Of a DNA stretch of 64,000 bases, positions 44,917 through 54,514 are shown in pieces. How positions within the stretch are numbered: the stretch's first letter is position 1; each line of letters starts with the position of its first letter. The stretch is from positions 4,525,501 through 4,589,500 of the forward strand of contig JAEOAD010000035.1 in assembly GCA_036365145.1 (NCBI GenBank), given 5' to 3'. The notes under the pieces are model-generated. The model was not told where the DNA came from, searched no databases, and saw only the letters and a list, made by a program, of their open reading frames with translations. The stretch comes from Orientallactaga sibirica (lineage: Eukaryota; Chordata; Mammalia; Rodentia; Dipodidae). A program made the position numbers and the translations under genes.

Positions 44917-44932
44917 AAAATCATTCCAGGGG

Positions 44933-45332
44933 CCCAAGGCATCTTGACTCCAATCATAACCAGTGTTTGAAATCAGATTCCTCTGAGTGTTGGTTTTCTA
45001 GGATTCTGTTAAGTTACCTTTTGGATAAATTATCCCCCAATCTCCTAGGTTCCCTACGTGATAAAAATGCTATGAACGGTGGTGAGTCATTCTGAGGAAG
45101 ATTAAGAAAAAGCAACAAATGAGAGTTTTTATCTTCAGGGTTACAGTAACCTAGTTTAGTGACAGAGTCTAGTCAATAGACTTTGATGAAATCGCCACTG
45201 GTTGTAAGAGAGTATGTGCCAGGCACCAGAGATAAATACAGACAAATCCTGCAGATCTTACATGTTGGGGGCGGGGGGGCTATAGAGAGGTAATAAAGAG
45301 GCTGTTACAAAGCAACACGATAAGTTTATTAA
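44933..45332. other. Unannotated stretch, weak ancient-repeat signal
   Basis: gtatgtgccaggcaccagag near 45210 resembles an L2 or MIR end. Otherwise unique-looking. Confidence 0.3.
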
Positions 45333-45345
45333 AAGAAGTATGGGT

Positions 45346-45601
45346 GGGCTGGAGAGATGGCTTAGAGGTTAAGGCGCCTGCCTCCTAAGCTTAAGAACAC
45401 TGGTTTCAATCTCCAGCAGTTCCAATCTCCAGGTCCCACGTTTAGCCAGATGCAAAGTGACGCAAGGGCGCAATGCCGCACTTGACCACAAGGGGCGCAC
45501 ACATCTGGATTTCGTTCGCAGCAGCTGAGACACTGCTGGCGCGCCCATCTCTATCTGTCTTCCTCTCCCTCTCTCTCTGTCTCTCTCTCCAAAAAAAAAA
45601 C
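45346..45601 (+). repeat. B2-like SINE, subtype B, with duplicated B-box segment
   Basis: gggctggagagatggcttag, ggtttcaatctccagc then agttccaatctccagg, gatgcaaagtgacgcaaggg, gaccacaaggggcgca, cagcagctgagacactgctg, A10 tail. Perfect target duplication aagaagtatgggt at 45333 and 45602. Confidence 0.96.
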
Positions 45602-45619
45602 AAGAAGTATGGGTAAAGT

Positions 45620-45833
45620 TGAGCTGGAGAGATGACTCAGTGGTTTCAGGTCCCTGTGTGCAAAACCAAACCTAACAACCTGGGTTCTATTCCCTATACC
45701 CACACAAATCGGATGCACAAAGTGGTACATGCATCCAGGGTTCTTTTGCAGTGGCCCTTGGCATGCCCATTCTCTCGTCTCCCTCTTTCTCTCTGTCTCT
45801 CTTAAATAAATAAATAAAAATAAATTTTAAAAA
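45620..45833 (+). repeat. B2-like SINE, subtype A, diverged
   Basis: gagctggagagatgactcag, gggttctattccctataccc, tgcatccagggttcttttgc, ggcatgcccattctctcgtc, aaataaataaataaaaataa. Confidence 0.88.
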
Positions 45834-46028
45834 GAGGTTAGTGGTTAAGGTGCTTATTTGCAAAGTTGAAGGACCAAGGTTTGATTCCCCTGTACCTACC
45901 TAAGCCAGAGGCACATAGTGGCTCATGCATCTGCACCTGAAGTTTGTTTGCAGTGGCTAGAGGCCTTGGTGTACCCATTCTCTCTATCTGCCTCTCTTTC
46001 TCTCAAATAAATAAATAATTTCTTTTAA
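45834..46028 (+). repeat. B2-like SINE, subtype A, 5' end missing
   Basis: Begins at ttagtggttaaggtgcttat, lacking the first bases of the head, then ggtttgattcccctgtacct, gaagtttgtttgcagtggct, tctcaaataaataaataatt. It abuts the tail of the preceding SINE. Confidence 0.88.
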
Positions 46029-46041
46029 AAGAGGTCTGGGT

Positions 46042-46271
46042 TGGGCTGGAGAGATGGCTTAGTGGTTAAGCACTTGCCTGTGCAGCCTAAGGACCCTGGT
46101 TCAAGGCTCGATTCCCCAGTACCCACGTAAGCCAGATGCACATGGTGGTGCATGCATCTGGAGTTCATTTGCAGTGGCTAGAGTCCCTGGCGTGCCCATT
46201 CTCCCTCTCTCTCTTTCCCTCTCTCTGTATCTAATAAATGAATAAATAAATCTTTAAAAAAAAAAAAAAAG
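46042..46271 (+). repeat. B2-like SINE, subtype A
   Basis: gggctggagagatggcttag, then ctggttcaaggctcgattcc (an extended B-box region), tgcatctggagttcatttgc, ctggcgtgcccattctccct and a long A tail. Perfect target duplication aagaggtctgggt at 46029 and 46272. Confidence 0.96.
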
Positions 46272-46284
46272 AAGAGGTCTGGGT

Positions 46285-46907
46285 AAAATTGAGGTAGGGG
46301 TGTTGGAGAGGCAGGTAGAGCTTCCTGGGAATGAATACTATAGGTTGAAACCTGATGGGCAAGGAGAGATGGGAAAATGTGTTCCGGCTGGAGGAAGCAG
46401 TGTGGGGAAAGGCAAGGAATGGATGCCAGTGGGGGGCAGGTGTTAAAGATCATGGCTGGAGCAGGAAAGGATGTGGGTAGTGAGGAAGGACGTGGAGATG
46501 GATGGCAAGAGAGGAATCAGGGGCGGGTCATGAAATGTCCAAGTACTCAGCAGTGACGACCCCTCTGGAAATGGGTTGAATCTTGACATGGGGCTGGTGT
46601 GTGCCCTTTGTGAACCCAGCTGCAGGTCAAGGGCCATCCAGTGTTCCCTGAAGACCTCTCTTGCCTTAGAGGCAGTTGGCACAGGAGGAATGTGGACACA
46701 TGATTCCCCCAAGGAGATCTCTAGCTTTGGAGTGTTGGGGGAAGCACTGGGGGGTTATGCAAGGGTGTGACTTCTCAGATCAATAGATCTCTGGAGCTGA
46801 GAAGTTCGCAAGTAAGTGCTGTGGGCTGGGTGAGTCAAAAGACTGAGGCCTAAACCACCAGGGCAGTGGACCTCACCCAGGACCCAACCACCCACGTCAG
46901 TGACTGG
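46285..46907. other. Unique-looking stretch
   Basis: Relatively GC-rich. Reverse frames of 91 and 89 codons have no domain. Confidence 0.3.
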
Positions 46908-47293
46908 AATAGTAATGGTTTGAGTCTTAAATCCCCTCTCTCCCTCCCAAGATTCCTGTGCTCAAGGCTTTGTCCCCCGCCTATGGGAAGTCCTGCTCCC
47001 TTTAAAAGGTGGGGCCTCATGTAATGAAATAAGCTAGTTGGCTACATGCCCATGGAGGGGATATAGGAACTCCACTCTATTCTGTTTCTCTCAGCTTCCC
47101 AGATATCTAGAGGGAGCGTCTGCACTCACCACAAGTTTCCCATCACAAAGTGCTGCTGCCTCAGCCAAGGCCCACAAGCACGGAGCCAACTGACCATGAA
47201 CTAAACCTCAAATGAACCAAAATCAATATCTATTTCCTCATTTTATGTTGTTTGCCTCAGTCACTTTGTCATAGCAACAGAAAGCTAACATGG
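46908..47293 (+). repeat. MT-like MaLR solo LTR
   Basis: agtaatggtttgagtcttaa start, tttaaaaggtggggcctcat, gccaactgaccatgaactaa, acctcaaatgaaccaaaatc and the end gtcatagcaacagaaagcta ac fit the MaLR LTR pattern. Confidence 0.65.
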
Positions 47294-47564
47294 AAGATAC
47301 ACAGGTATTTGCCTTGTGTAAAAATCATTCATTTTTAGCTTATTATATCATTGTGCTCTTCTTTAACAATTACAGGAAAGTTGCAAACACTTTCCCATGC
47401 ACTTCATCTACTTTCAACATCTAGTAAATTTTTCCCACATTACCAGGTAATAATTTAATGTAATATGTAATTATCATACATTACACTCCTCATATGTATT
47501 ACTTATATAACTATTATACTAATTTTCTCATGGCCATTATATGTAATAATTATATAACTTATAT

Positions 47565-47787
47565 ACTTTTTTAAAATTTATTTTTATGTATATTATTCTA
47601 GTTTTACATTCATAGTGGTGACTCCATTATCCTCCTCCCTGTCCTCCCTCTTCCATAGGGACCCTCATCAATGGGGAATGTGGGTCACGCATTGTGGGGG
47701 TAGTCAAGAGCTATGGGGGTAGGCCAAGTCTCTGTGCATAATGCCCCAACTTGTGGCTCTAACATTCTTTCCACCCCCTCTTCTGCA
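47565..47787 (-). repeat. Rodent L1 3' UTR insertion, reverse, heavily 5' truncated
   Basis: Contains gacctccattatcc-like 3' UTR sequence, gggtcacgcattgtgggggt, caacttgtggctctaacatt and ctttccaccccctcttctgc. Flanked by a perfect 17-bp target duplication aattatataacttatat at 47548 and 47788. Only about 220 bp of the element was copied. Confidence 0.9.
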
Positions 47788-47842
47788 AATTATATAACTT
47801 ATATTTTAATTTCAAACTTTTATAATTCATTATATTAGATGA

Positions 47843-48757
47843 AAAAATTTTATAATTGTTTATAATTATTATGAAATATATTATATGGGATAATTTTATA
47901 ATTCTCATACATATATATATGTATATATACAATTTTCTAAACCATTCTACAGTATTTACATAAAGCAAGATTAATATTTACACATGTATTTCCTGGGAAT
48001 ATCCACATATACTTGCAGTATAATTATCAAAACTTAAATCAATGAGCTTGCTACACAACTAAATATAATTCAAATTTTGTCCACTGGCCCCCAAAACACC
48101 CTTTATTGAGACTTTTCCCATTGAAGCATACACTCAAGGATGACGCTTGTCACTTAGTTTCTTTACTTCTTGAGTTTGCTTTAATCAGCAGGTTTCTCAG
48201 CCTGTCTTTGTCTTATGACCTGGCATAGTTGAAGCTGTCACAGGATGATGCTTTTGTGGAACGTGCCTCAGTTTGGATGCGTTTGATGTCACGCACTTTA
48301 ACTGACTTGCACATCAGCGGGTAGAACACCAAACATGCCGTGCCCTTCTCTATGCATCGTATCAGGGGACACGGGAGGGACATCAGTCAGTTTGCCCATT
48401 ATTTGCCAGCATAGGAATTCTTTAAATAGAACTTTTAAAGATATGCCCAGCATTTCTAGATCAGCTTTTCCAGTTTTAACATCTAGACCCACAAACGTAA
48501 ACATCTTTGTGGGGGTATTATATCCTAAATTGTGGGAAATACACACCTGTATAATAGTCATTATATATCACGCATCTACAAATAATATTATATACATTGA
48601 CATGGTCTTTGTAGGCGCTCAACTCCAAGGCTACGCAACCCATGAGTTGGGCTGGAAGGCCAGTGAAGCATGTGTCTCACGAAGGGAAAACAAGGCCACC
48701 ATGCTCCTGGAGTCTGGGACAAGAGATAACGTGCCCACTTCCATTTGCCTCAATTTT
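47843..48757. repeat. 915-bp tandem duplication, unit 1
   Basis: Unit 1 runs from aaaattttataattg to ccatttgcctc and is repeated immediately. A constant 915-bp offset holds throughout. I saw no substitution or indel on reading the two units, and frames in the same relative positions translate identically. Confidence 0.93.
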
Positions 48758-49672
48758 AAAAATTTTATAATTGTTTATAATTATTATGAAATATATTATA
48801 TGGGATAATTTTATAATTCTCATACATATATATATGTATATATACAATTTTCTAAACCATTCTACAGTATTTACATAAAGCAAGATTAATATTTACACAT
48901 GTATTTCCTGGGAATATCCACATATACTTGCAGTATAATTATCAAAACTTAAATCAATGAGCTTGCTACACAACTAAATATAATTCAAATTTTGTCCACT
49001 GGCCCCCAAAACACCCTTTATTGAGACTTTTCCCATTGAAGCATACACTCAAGGATGACGCTTGTCACTTAGTTTCTTTACTTCTTGAGTTTGCTTTAAT
49101 CAGCAGGTTTCTCAGCCTGTCTTTGTCTTATGACCTGGCATAGTTGAAGCTGTCACAGGATGATGCTTTTGTGGAACGTGCCTCAGTTTGGATGCGTTTG
49201 ATGTCACGCACTTTAACTGACTTGCACATCAGCGGGTAGAACACCAAACATGCCGTGCCCTTCTCTATGCATCGTATCAGGGGACACGGGAGGGACATCA
49301 GTCAGTTTGCCCATTATTTGCCAGCATAGGAATTCTTTAAATAGAACTTTTAAAGATATGCCCAGCATTTCTAGATCAGCTTTTCCAGTTTTAACATCTA
49401 GACCCACAAACGTAAACATCTTTGTGGGGGTATTATATCCTAAATTGTGGGAAATACACACCTGTATAATAGTCATTATATATCACGCATCTACAAATAA
49501 TATTATATACATTGACATGGTCTTTGTAGGCGCTCAACTCCAAGGCTACGCAACCCATGAGTTGGGCTGGAAGGCCAGTGAAGCATGTGTCTCACGAAGG
49601 GAAAACAAGGCCACCATGCTCCTGGAGTCTGGGACAAGAGATAACGTGCCCACTTCCATTTGCCTCCATTTA
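48758..49672. repeat. 915-bp tandem duplication, unit 2
   Basis: Second copy. The junction lies in an A/T-rich string (caattttaaaaatttta) shared in part with both outer edges, so a few bases of microhomology may have mediated it. Confidence 0.93.
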
Positions 49673-49774
49673 TTTTTTCTTAGGAAAAACCCATTGTGTG
49701 TTTTTTTTTTTTCACATTTTCTTTCCTGGTATTGGATGGTAAGTTGAGGCAATAGTCCATATTCTTTTGGTGAA

Positions 49775-51320
49775 TTTTTAAAAAATTTATATATGCAAAC
49801 AACACATGCTGGCACCATCCTTTCCCTCATCCCTGCCTCTTTTTCTGAAGGATCCTTCCTCATTAGGGATGCAGGTCAGCCCCATGGGGATAGTGGGTCA
49901 GGCATTATGGGGGCAGCAGTCAGTTACAGGGGAGAGGCAATTTCTCTGTGCAAAATGTCCCAACTTGTGGCTCTAACAATCTTTCCACTGCCTCTTCCCT
50001 TGTGCTGATATCAGGTTCACTAAGAAAACAGCGCTCTTGCTCATTTCCCCATTTCCTCTGTGGTTTCAGCTGGGGCCGAGGTGGAGTGCACTGGGTCATT
50101 TATCTCCTCAGGTCCAGCTCCTGTCTGAAAAAGGGAAACAGATTCTCCAACAGAGAGTGAAGCTAGCACCAGTTAAATGGGGTAACCATTATTAATTTAG
50201 AGAGAATTTATAGGGTGTAGACACTCTTGTAGCCCAAGATTACTGGGAGCTTGACAATGGAAAGCAGAATCATTATCTGGATATGATTCTGGTTTGTTTC
50301 CCAGTTCCAGATATGGTTTCCTTTCCACTGAGCAGATCTGTTCGCCAATCCAAGAGTAGTTGGTTACCCACCATGGCTGTGTGCCACTCTTGCACTTGTG
50401 TGAGCATCATGTCAGGTTGTTCTGCTTTGGAGTGGTTTAGACTTTGAGTTTTTTGGACAGATGTTGCCCACTTTCCCCCGGTAGCTCATGTAACACCTTC
50501 CAGCACTAGATGGACTAATTGTCTGGGGACTGGCTCTCTTCCGGATTCCAACCATATCTCTTCATGGTCTGTGCTGACAGTGTATAGTGTCTTCAGCAGT
50601 AGGGTCTTACGATTAACCTCTGGTGGGTAATCAAGCGCTCTGACAGAAGTCTGCCTTGTTTGTTTTGGGAAATCTAGTAGGTCTCTCTGATCAACAGCTC
50701 ATTGTGGATGTAGACCACATCCTGGTTCAGGGAGTTATAGGCCAGGGCCAAAGGAAAAGAAAAAGACAGAGATGAAAGATAAACAGGAGAAATTTAAGGT
50801 CAGGCTTCATCTCACCTTCTCTAGGGTTCTTCTATTCAGGTGCTCCTCCTAGCGTCCTCTTGAGAGTTCCACCTTTTTGTCCGACTTCCGGGATATAGGA
50901 TTCTATGGTACTAGTTCAGTTTTGTGTCCCCCACACACCTTTTCCCCAAGCACTACCCTCCCTACTGCCCAAGCCTTGAGATGCCATTCAGGTATGTCAG
51001 CAACTGGGGCTGATCCAGGATAGGAGCTATAGATGAGTGAGCCATGCAACGATTGTCTTTCTGTGATTGTGTGAGTTCACTTAGAATGATCTGTCCTAAG
51101 TTCGACCATTTTTTTCTACAAATTCCATTATGTCATTTTTTTCTTACTGCTGAGTAGAATTCTCTCATGTAGATATACCACATCTTGGTTAACTGTTCAT
51201 CCAATGATGGGCACCTGGGTTGATTCCACTTCTTAGCTGTTATGAATTGAGCACCTATAAACATGGTTGAGCAAATATCTCAGAAACTTCCCTTTTCTCA
51301 GTGATGTGATGGTTCATTGT
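49775..51320 (-). repeat. Rodent L1 3' UTR and ORF2 end, reverse, 5' truncated
   Basis: gggtcaggcattatgggggc, caacttgtggctctaacaat, ctttccactgcctcttccct, gtgccactcttgcacttgtg, ccacatcttggttaactgtt, catccaatgatgggcacctg and tgaattgagcacctataaac run in antisense L1 order from 3' UTR into the end of ORF2. It has the same type of 3' UTR as the short insertion at 47.6 kb. The coding part is decayed. Confidence 0.8.
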
Positions 51321-51329
51321 ACTTTTTAT

Positions 51330-51880
51330 AAATTTAAATATAATTATACACACACACATTTAACAAGACCCACAGCCTAGTAGTTGCTCTGACTTTCCTC
51401 ACTCTCCTCTCTCCCGTTCAGCTCGTTTCCTGTTGTCTCTATACTGTAGAGGTGGATAGACAAGACAGTTAAATGTAGTTAATAGGTTTAGGCATTCTGG
51501 GAATATTAAGTTCCTAATCGCTGTATCTGCCATACAGCCTAGCTCGTGTGCAGAGAAGAAGCCTAGTCAGTCTACCAAAGACCTGTGCTCTGGAAAATTC
51601 AGCTCCTCCCTGAAGGAAAGTGCAACATGGTTGGTTGCTATGGAGTTAAGGTGTTCTTTTTCTTTTCCTTCTCATACCTGTGTATTACTTCACCTAATCA
51701 AGAAAACAGGGACTTTGAAATATTTAAGCAATTTACCCAAAGAGACAGATGAAAAACCCAGTGTGTTTGATCTCAGTCTCTCCTTCTACCACACCATGGT
51801 GACCATAGCCAAGATGTCATCTCTCTGCAACAAGGATTGAAGGGCCCATAACTACCTAAGTAAAGTTCTGATTTCCAAAA
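51330..51880. other. Unannotated stretch
   Basis: Unique-looking. A 69-codon forward frame (51631-51840) has no recognisable feature. Confidence 0.3.
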
Positions 51881-52010
51881 TCTGGTCCTGGTTAGCCATG
51901 CCCATAGGTTGTCATGCGTGCGCCACATTCCCTCACGTAGAATGAGAATAATACCTGCCTTTGCTTGTCTCAACTTTGCTGAGAGGGTCTAATAGAAAAT
52001 GATCTTTGTT
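51880..52010 (+). repeat. Possible MIR fragment
   Basis: gtagaatgagaataatacct, tgctgagagggtctaataga resembles the 3' half of MIR (aatggggataataatacct, then gttgtgaggattaaatga). Confidence 0.35.
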
Positions 52011-52048
52011 GCTTTCAAAGCTAGATTCATGGACAAGTTTATGAGTGG

Positions 52049-52185
52049 AGCTACGCATGGTGGCCCCCACATACAATCCTAGCACTTGAAAGACTAAGGC
52101 AGGTGGCTCTCCATGAGTTCAAGGCCAGCCTGGTCTACATAGGGAGCTCAGAGCAGACTGGGCCTTGTCTCAACAGAAACAAGTA
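52049..52185 (+). repeat. B1 SINE, diverged
   Basis: agctacgcatggtggccccc, aatcctagcacttgaaagac, ttcaaggccagcctggtcta, gggccttgtctcaacagaaa. Confidence 0.75.
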
Positions 52186-53049
52186 TGAATGATGCATTCT
52201 CATTAAGGTGTCAACAACTGAAATTGGATCTGACCCCCTAGCCGAGACAGAAAAGACAGAACAAGCACTGAAGAAGGAAAAGTATTCATCCAGAGAGGTC
52301 AGAGAGAGCAAGGTCATGTTTTAGCTATGCTAGGGACTTCTGGGAACCACCCTACCCCAATCCATTGTGGTTTCCTATACTTCTCCACATCATGTTCCTG
52401 TGTTTACCTAAGACTCCGGAATCCACACACTGTTCCTCCTCATCCCCCGCCCATCCCCCCCCACACAGAGTCCCCTGTCCCTGAGAAGATCTTTCCTTCT
52501 CCAATCTCTGCAGCCCCAAAGCCGTCTGTGGGTTGGCTGAACTAAGCTCAGGGCTATTCTGGTGCGGCCCATTTGCACGCTGCTAGGGAAGGATTAATGA
52601 GCCAGTCTGTTCGCCCAGCGCAATTAGAAACAACACTGGAACTATTCTGGGGCGATTTCTATGCAGGGAACTTGAACTGCTCATCATCAGCCTCCTCACT
52701 CAGAGACCTGTGGGCAATTAGGGCTATGTTAAATACAGGAGAATCAGCAGAGCCACCCCATCTGTGCAGACACCCTTGGCCAGCACCCCAAGAGCAGTAA
52801 GAAAGGGATTCAGCTTCAGCCCAGAGGGTCTGGGGGATACTGATCAATCAGCAAAGATGAACATGCTGTGGTGGTCTCTCACTCCCACACTGGTTGTGCT
52901 TTCAGATGCAATTCACCAGTGAAAACCCACACAGCACCAGGAAAGTACCTGACATTCACCGGCCGGATCAACCAAGTCAAAGGTGTCCCACTGGCCCACC
53001 GAAGGAAAATTCCAGTTCTCAGTGAGGCTGTGGACAGAGTGCTATGTGT
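52186..53049. other. Unique sequence, possible conserved noncoding element
   Basis: No repeats. At about 52.56-52.83 kb the sequence is non-low-complexity, moderately GC, with caattag and aattaggg words (gcgcaattagaaacaacact, gggcaattagggctatgtta) and reads open for 75 codons. It may be a conserved element. Coding is not supported. Confidence 0.35.
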
Positions 53050-53064
53050 CTGTACATTTTATAT

Positions 53065-53373
53065 ATATATGTATATATGTATGTATGTATATATATATAT
53101 TGTTTATTTTTATTTTTGGAGAGAGACACAGAGAGAGACAGAGAGAGAGGGAGAAGAAGACAGATAGAGATGGGCGCACCAGCAGCCTATCAGCTGCTGT
53201 GAACGAAATCCAGATGCGTGCGCCCCCTTGTGGGCAAGTGCGGCATTGCGCCCTTGCGTCACTTTGCATCTGGCTAAACGTGGGACCTGGAGATTGGAAC
53301 TGCTGGAGATCAGAACCAGCATTCTTAAGGCTTAGGAGGCAGGCGCCTTAACCACTAAGCCATCTCTCCAGCC
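53065..53373 (-). repeat. B2-like SINE, subtype B, with duplicated B-box segment
   Basis: Reverse copy with TATA-rich left end, gagatgggcgcaccagcagc, gcgcccccttgtgggcaagt, gcatctggctaaacgtggga, then ggagattggaactgctggag and atcagaaccagc. Perfect target duplication ctgtacattttatat at 53050 and 53374. Frames of 70-122 codons here are repeat artefacts. Confidence 0.95.
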
Positions 53374-53536
53374 CTGTACATTTTATATTTGAGCAACTAT
53401 TTTAATAAGAAAAGAAAAAAGAAAGAAAGAAAGAATAGAGTGGGTAAGGAGAATGCTGTGTCATGTAATAACCACAACGTCTGATGGAACAGTTATGGGA
53501 ACATGAGATGACGATGAAGCACTTGTCTGTCCTTTT

Positions 53537-53761
53537 TAAAAATTTTTGTTTGTTTATTTATTTATTTGAGAATGACACAGAAAGAAGGAGAGAAAGAGAG
53601 AGAGAATGGGTGTGCCAGGAGCTCTAGCCAGTGCAAGTGAACTCCAGATTCATACGCCACCTTGTGCATCTGGCTTACGTGGGTCCTGGGGAATCGAGCC
53701 TCCAACCAGGGTCCTTAGGCTTCACAGGCAAGCGCTTAACCGCTATGCCATCTCTCCAGCC
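53537..53761 (-). repeat. B2-like SINE, subtype A
   Basis: Reverse copy: gaatgggtgtgccaggagct, gtgcatctggcttacgtggg, ggggaatcgagcctccaacc, atgccatctctccagccc. Perfect target duplication cttgtctgtcctttt at 53522 and 53762. Confidence 0.96.
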
Positions 53762-53833
53762 CTTGTCTGTCCTTTTGTAAAGATCATCGTCAATAAGGAG
53801 TTCACAGCATTCTGGATTTGAATGCAAGGCCGC

Positions 53834-54175
53834 TGTGGTGGTTTGAATGTAAAACGTGCTCCATAATAGTCTCAAGTGTTTGTGACGGAGCTTCCTACTT
53901 AGTCCCCAGCTGGTGTGGTGGGAACCTCGGGCAGGTGGACCCTTGCTGGAGGAGGGGTGTCACTGGGGAACGGACCTTGGGATTTATTAGCCCAACCTTC
54001 CTGGTGGTGAGAGCTGGCTCCCTCACAATTTCCTTCCTGCTTCCGCAGCTACCTACTCTAGCATGCTTTTCTGTACCATGATGAAATGTCCCCTCAACAC
54101 TGTCAGCCTGAAATAAACCCTTCCCTTGCATAAGCTGCTTTTGGTCTTACCGGTCCTCCCAGTGACAAGGTAACT
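53834..54175 (+). repeat. MT-like MaLR solo LTR
   Basis: tgtggtggtttgaatgtaaa start, cttagtccccagctggtgtg, ccttgctggaggaggggtgt, gtcagcctgaaataaaccct, gcataagctgcttttggtct. The best-preserved LTR in the window, immediately followed by a second one in the same orientation. Confidence 0.8.
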
Positions 54176-54180
54176 GCTAT

Positions 54181-54500
54181 CTCTGTGGGCTCAAGTGTTC
54201 GAACACTCAGCCCTCAGCGGGTGGCGCTGTTTGGGAAGGTTATGGAAGCTTCAGGATGTGGAGCCTTGCTGGAGGAAGTGCGTCACTGTGGGCGGGCCTG
54301 GAGGTGGAATAGCCTCTTCCCCATTTGCTGTTACCTCTCTGTATTTCCTCCATGCTGACTTGACCATGTGATGCCAACTTCCTCTTCCCAGCATGCTTTC
54401 CCTGCCAAAGTGGATTCTGCCCTTTGAAATACAAGCCAAAATGAACTCCTCTCTCCCCTAAGTTGCTTCTGATAGCAGTGAGAAAGTGCGTGATACCACT
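54181..54500 (+). repeat. MT-like MaLR LTR, 5' truncated
   Basis: gggctcaagtgttcgaacac, cagcgggtggcgctgtttgg, ccttgctggaggaagtgcgt, cactgtgggcgggcctggag, atacaagccaaaatgaactc. Same family as its neighbour, but divergent enough that it is not a recent duplicate. Confidence 0.75.
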
Positions 54501-54514
54501 GTGTAGTCATTAAA

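Larger units (their letters stand above)
47335..49672 (-). repeat. Ancient L1ME-like element, reverse, with internal insertion and duplication
   Basis: attacaggaaagttgcaaac, cacttcatctactttcaaca, tgtatttcctgggaatatcc, cagtataattatcaaaactt, cagcctgtctttgtcttatg and aacgtgcctcagtttggatg follow an antisense ancient L1 3' region. It has been broken by a young L1 3' end and by a 915-bp tandem duplication. Reading frames here are identical between the two duplicated units and are noncoding. Confidence 0.7.

Noticed and set aside
46043..46110. tRNA gene (A and B boxes present)
   Set aside because: The boxes belong to the tRNA-derived head of the SINE. No cloverleaf or acceptor stem is formed, and the same head recurs across the window.
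46377..46800. CpG island or promoter
   Set aside because: Moderately GC-rich, but CpG is rare and there is no initiator or TATA context with a following exon.
48335..48808. 157- and 165-codon forward frames as paralogous genes (48.3 and 49.25 kb)
   Set aside because: They are the two copies of the 915-bp duplicated ancient L1 sequence read on the wrong strand. Identity reflects the duplication, not coding.
53834..54500. Endogenous provirus with paired LTRs
   Set aside because: No internal region separates the two LTRs, and they differ in sequence. They are best read as solo LTRs.
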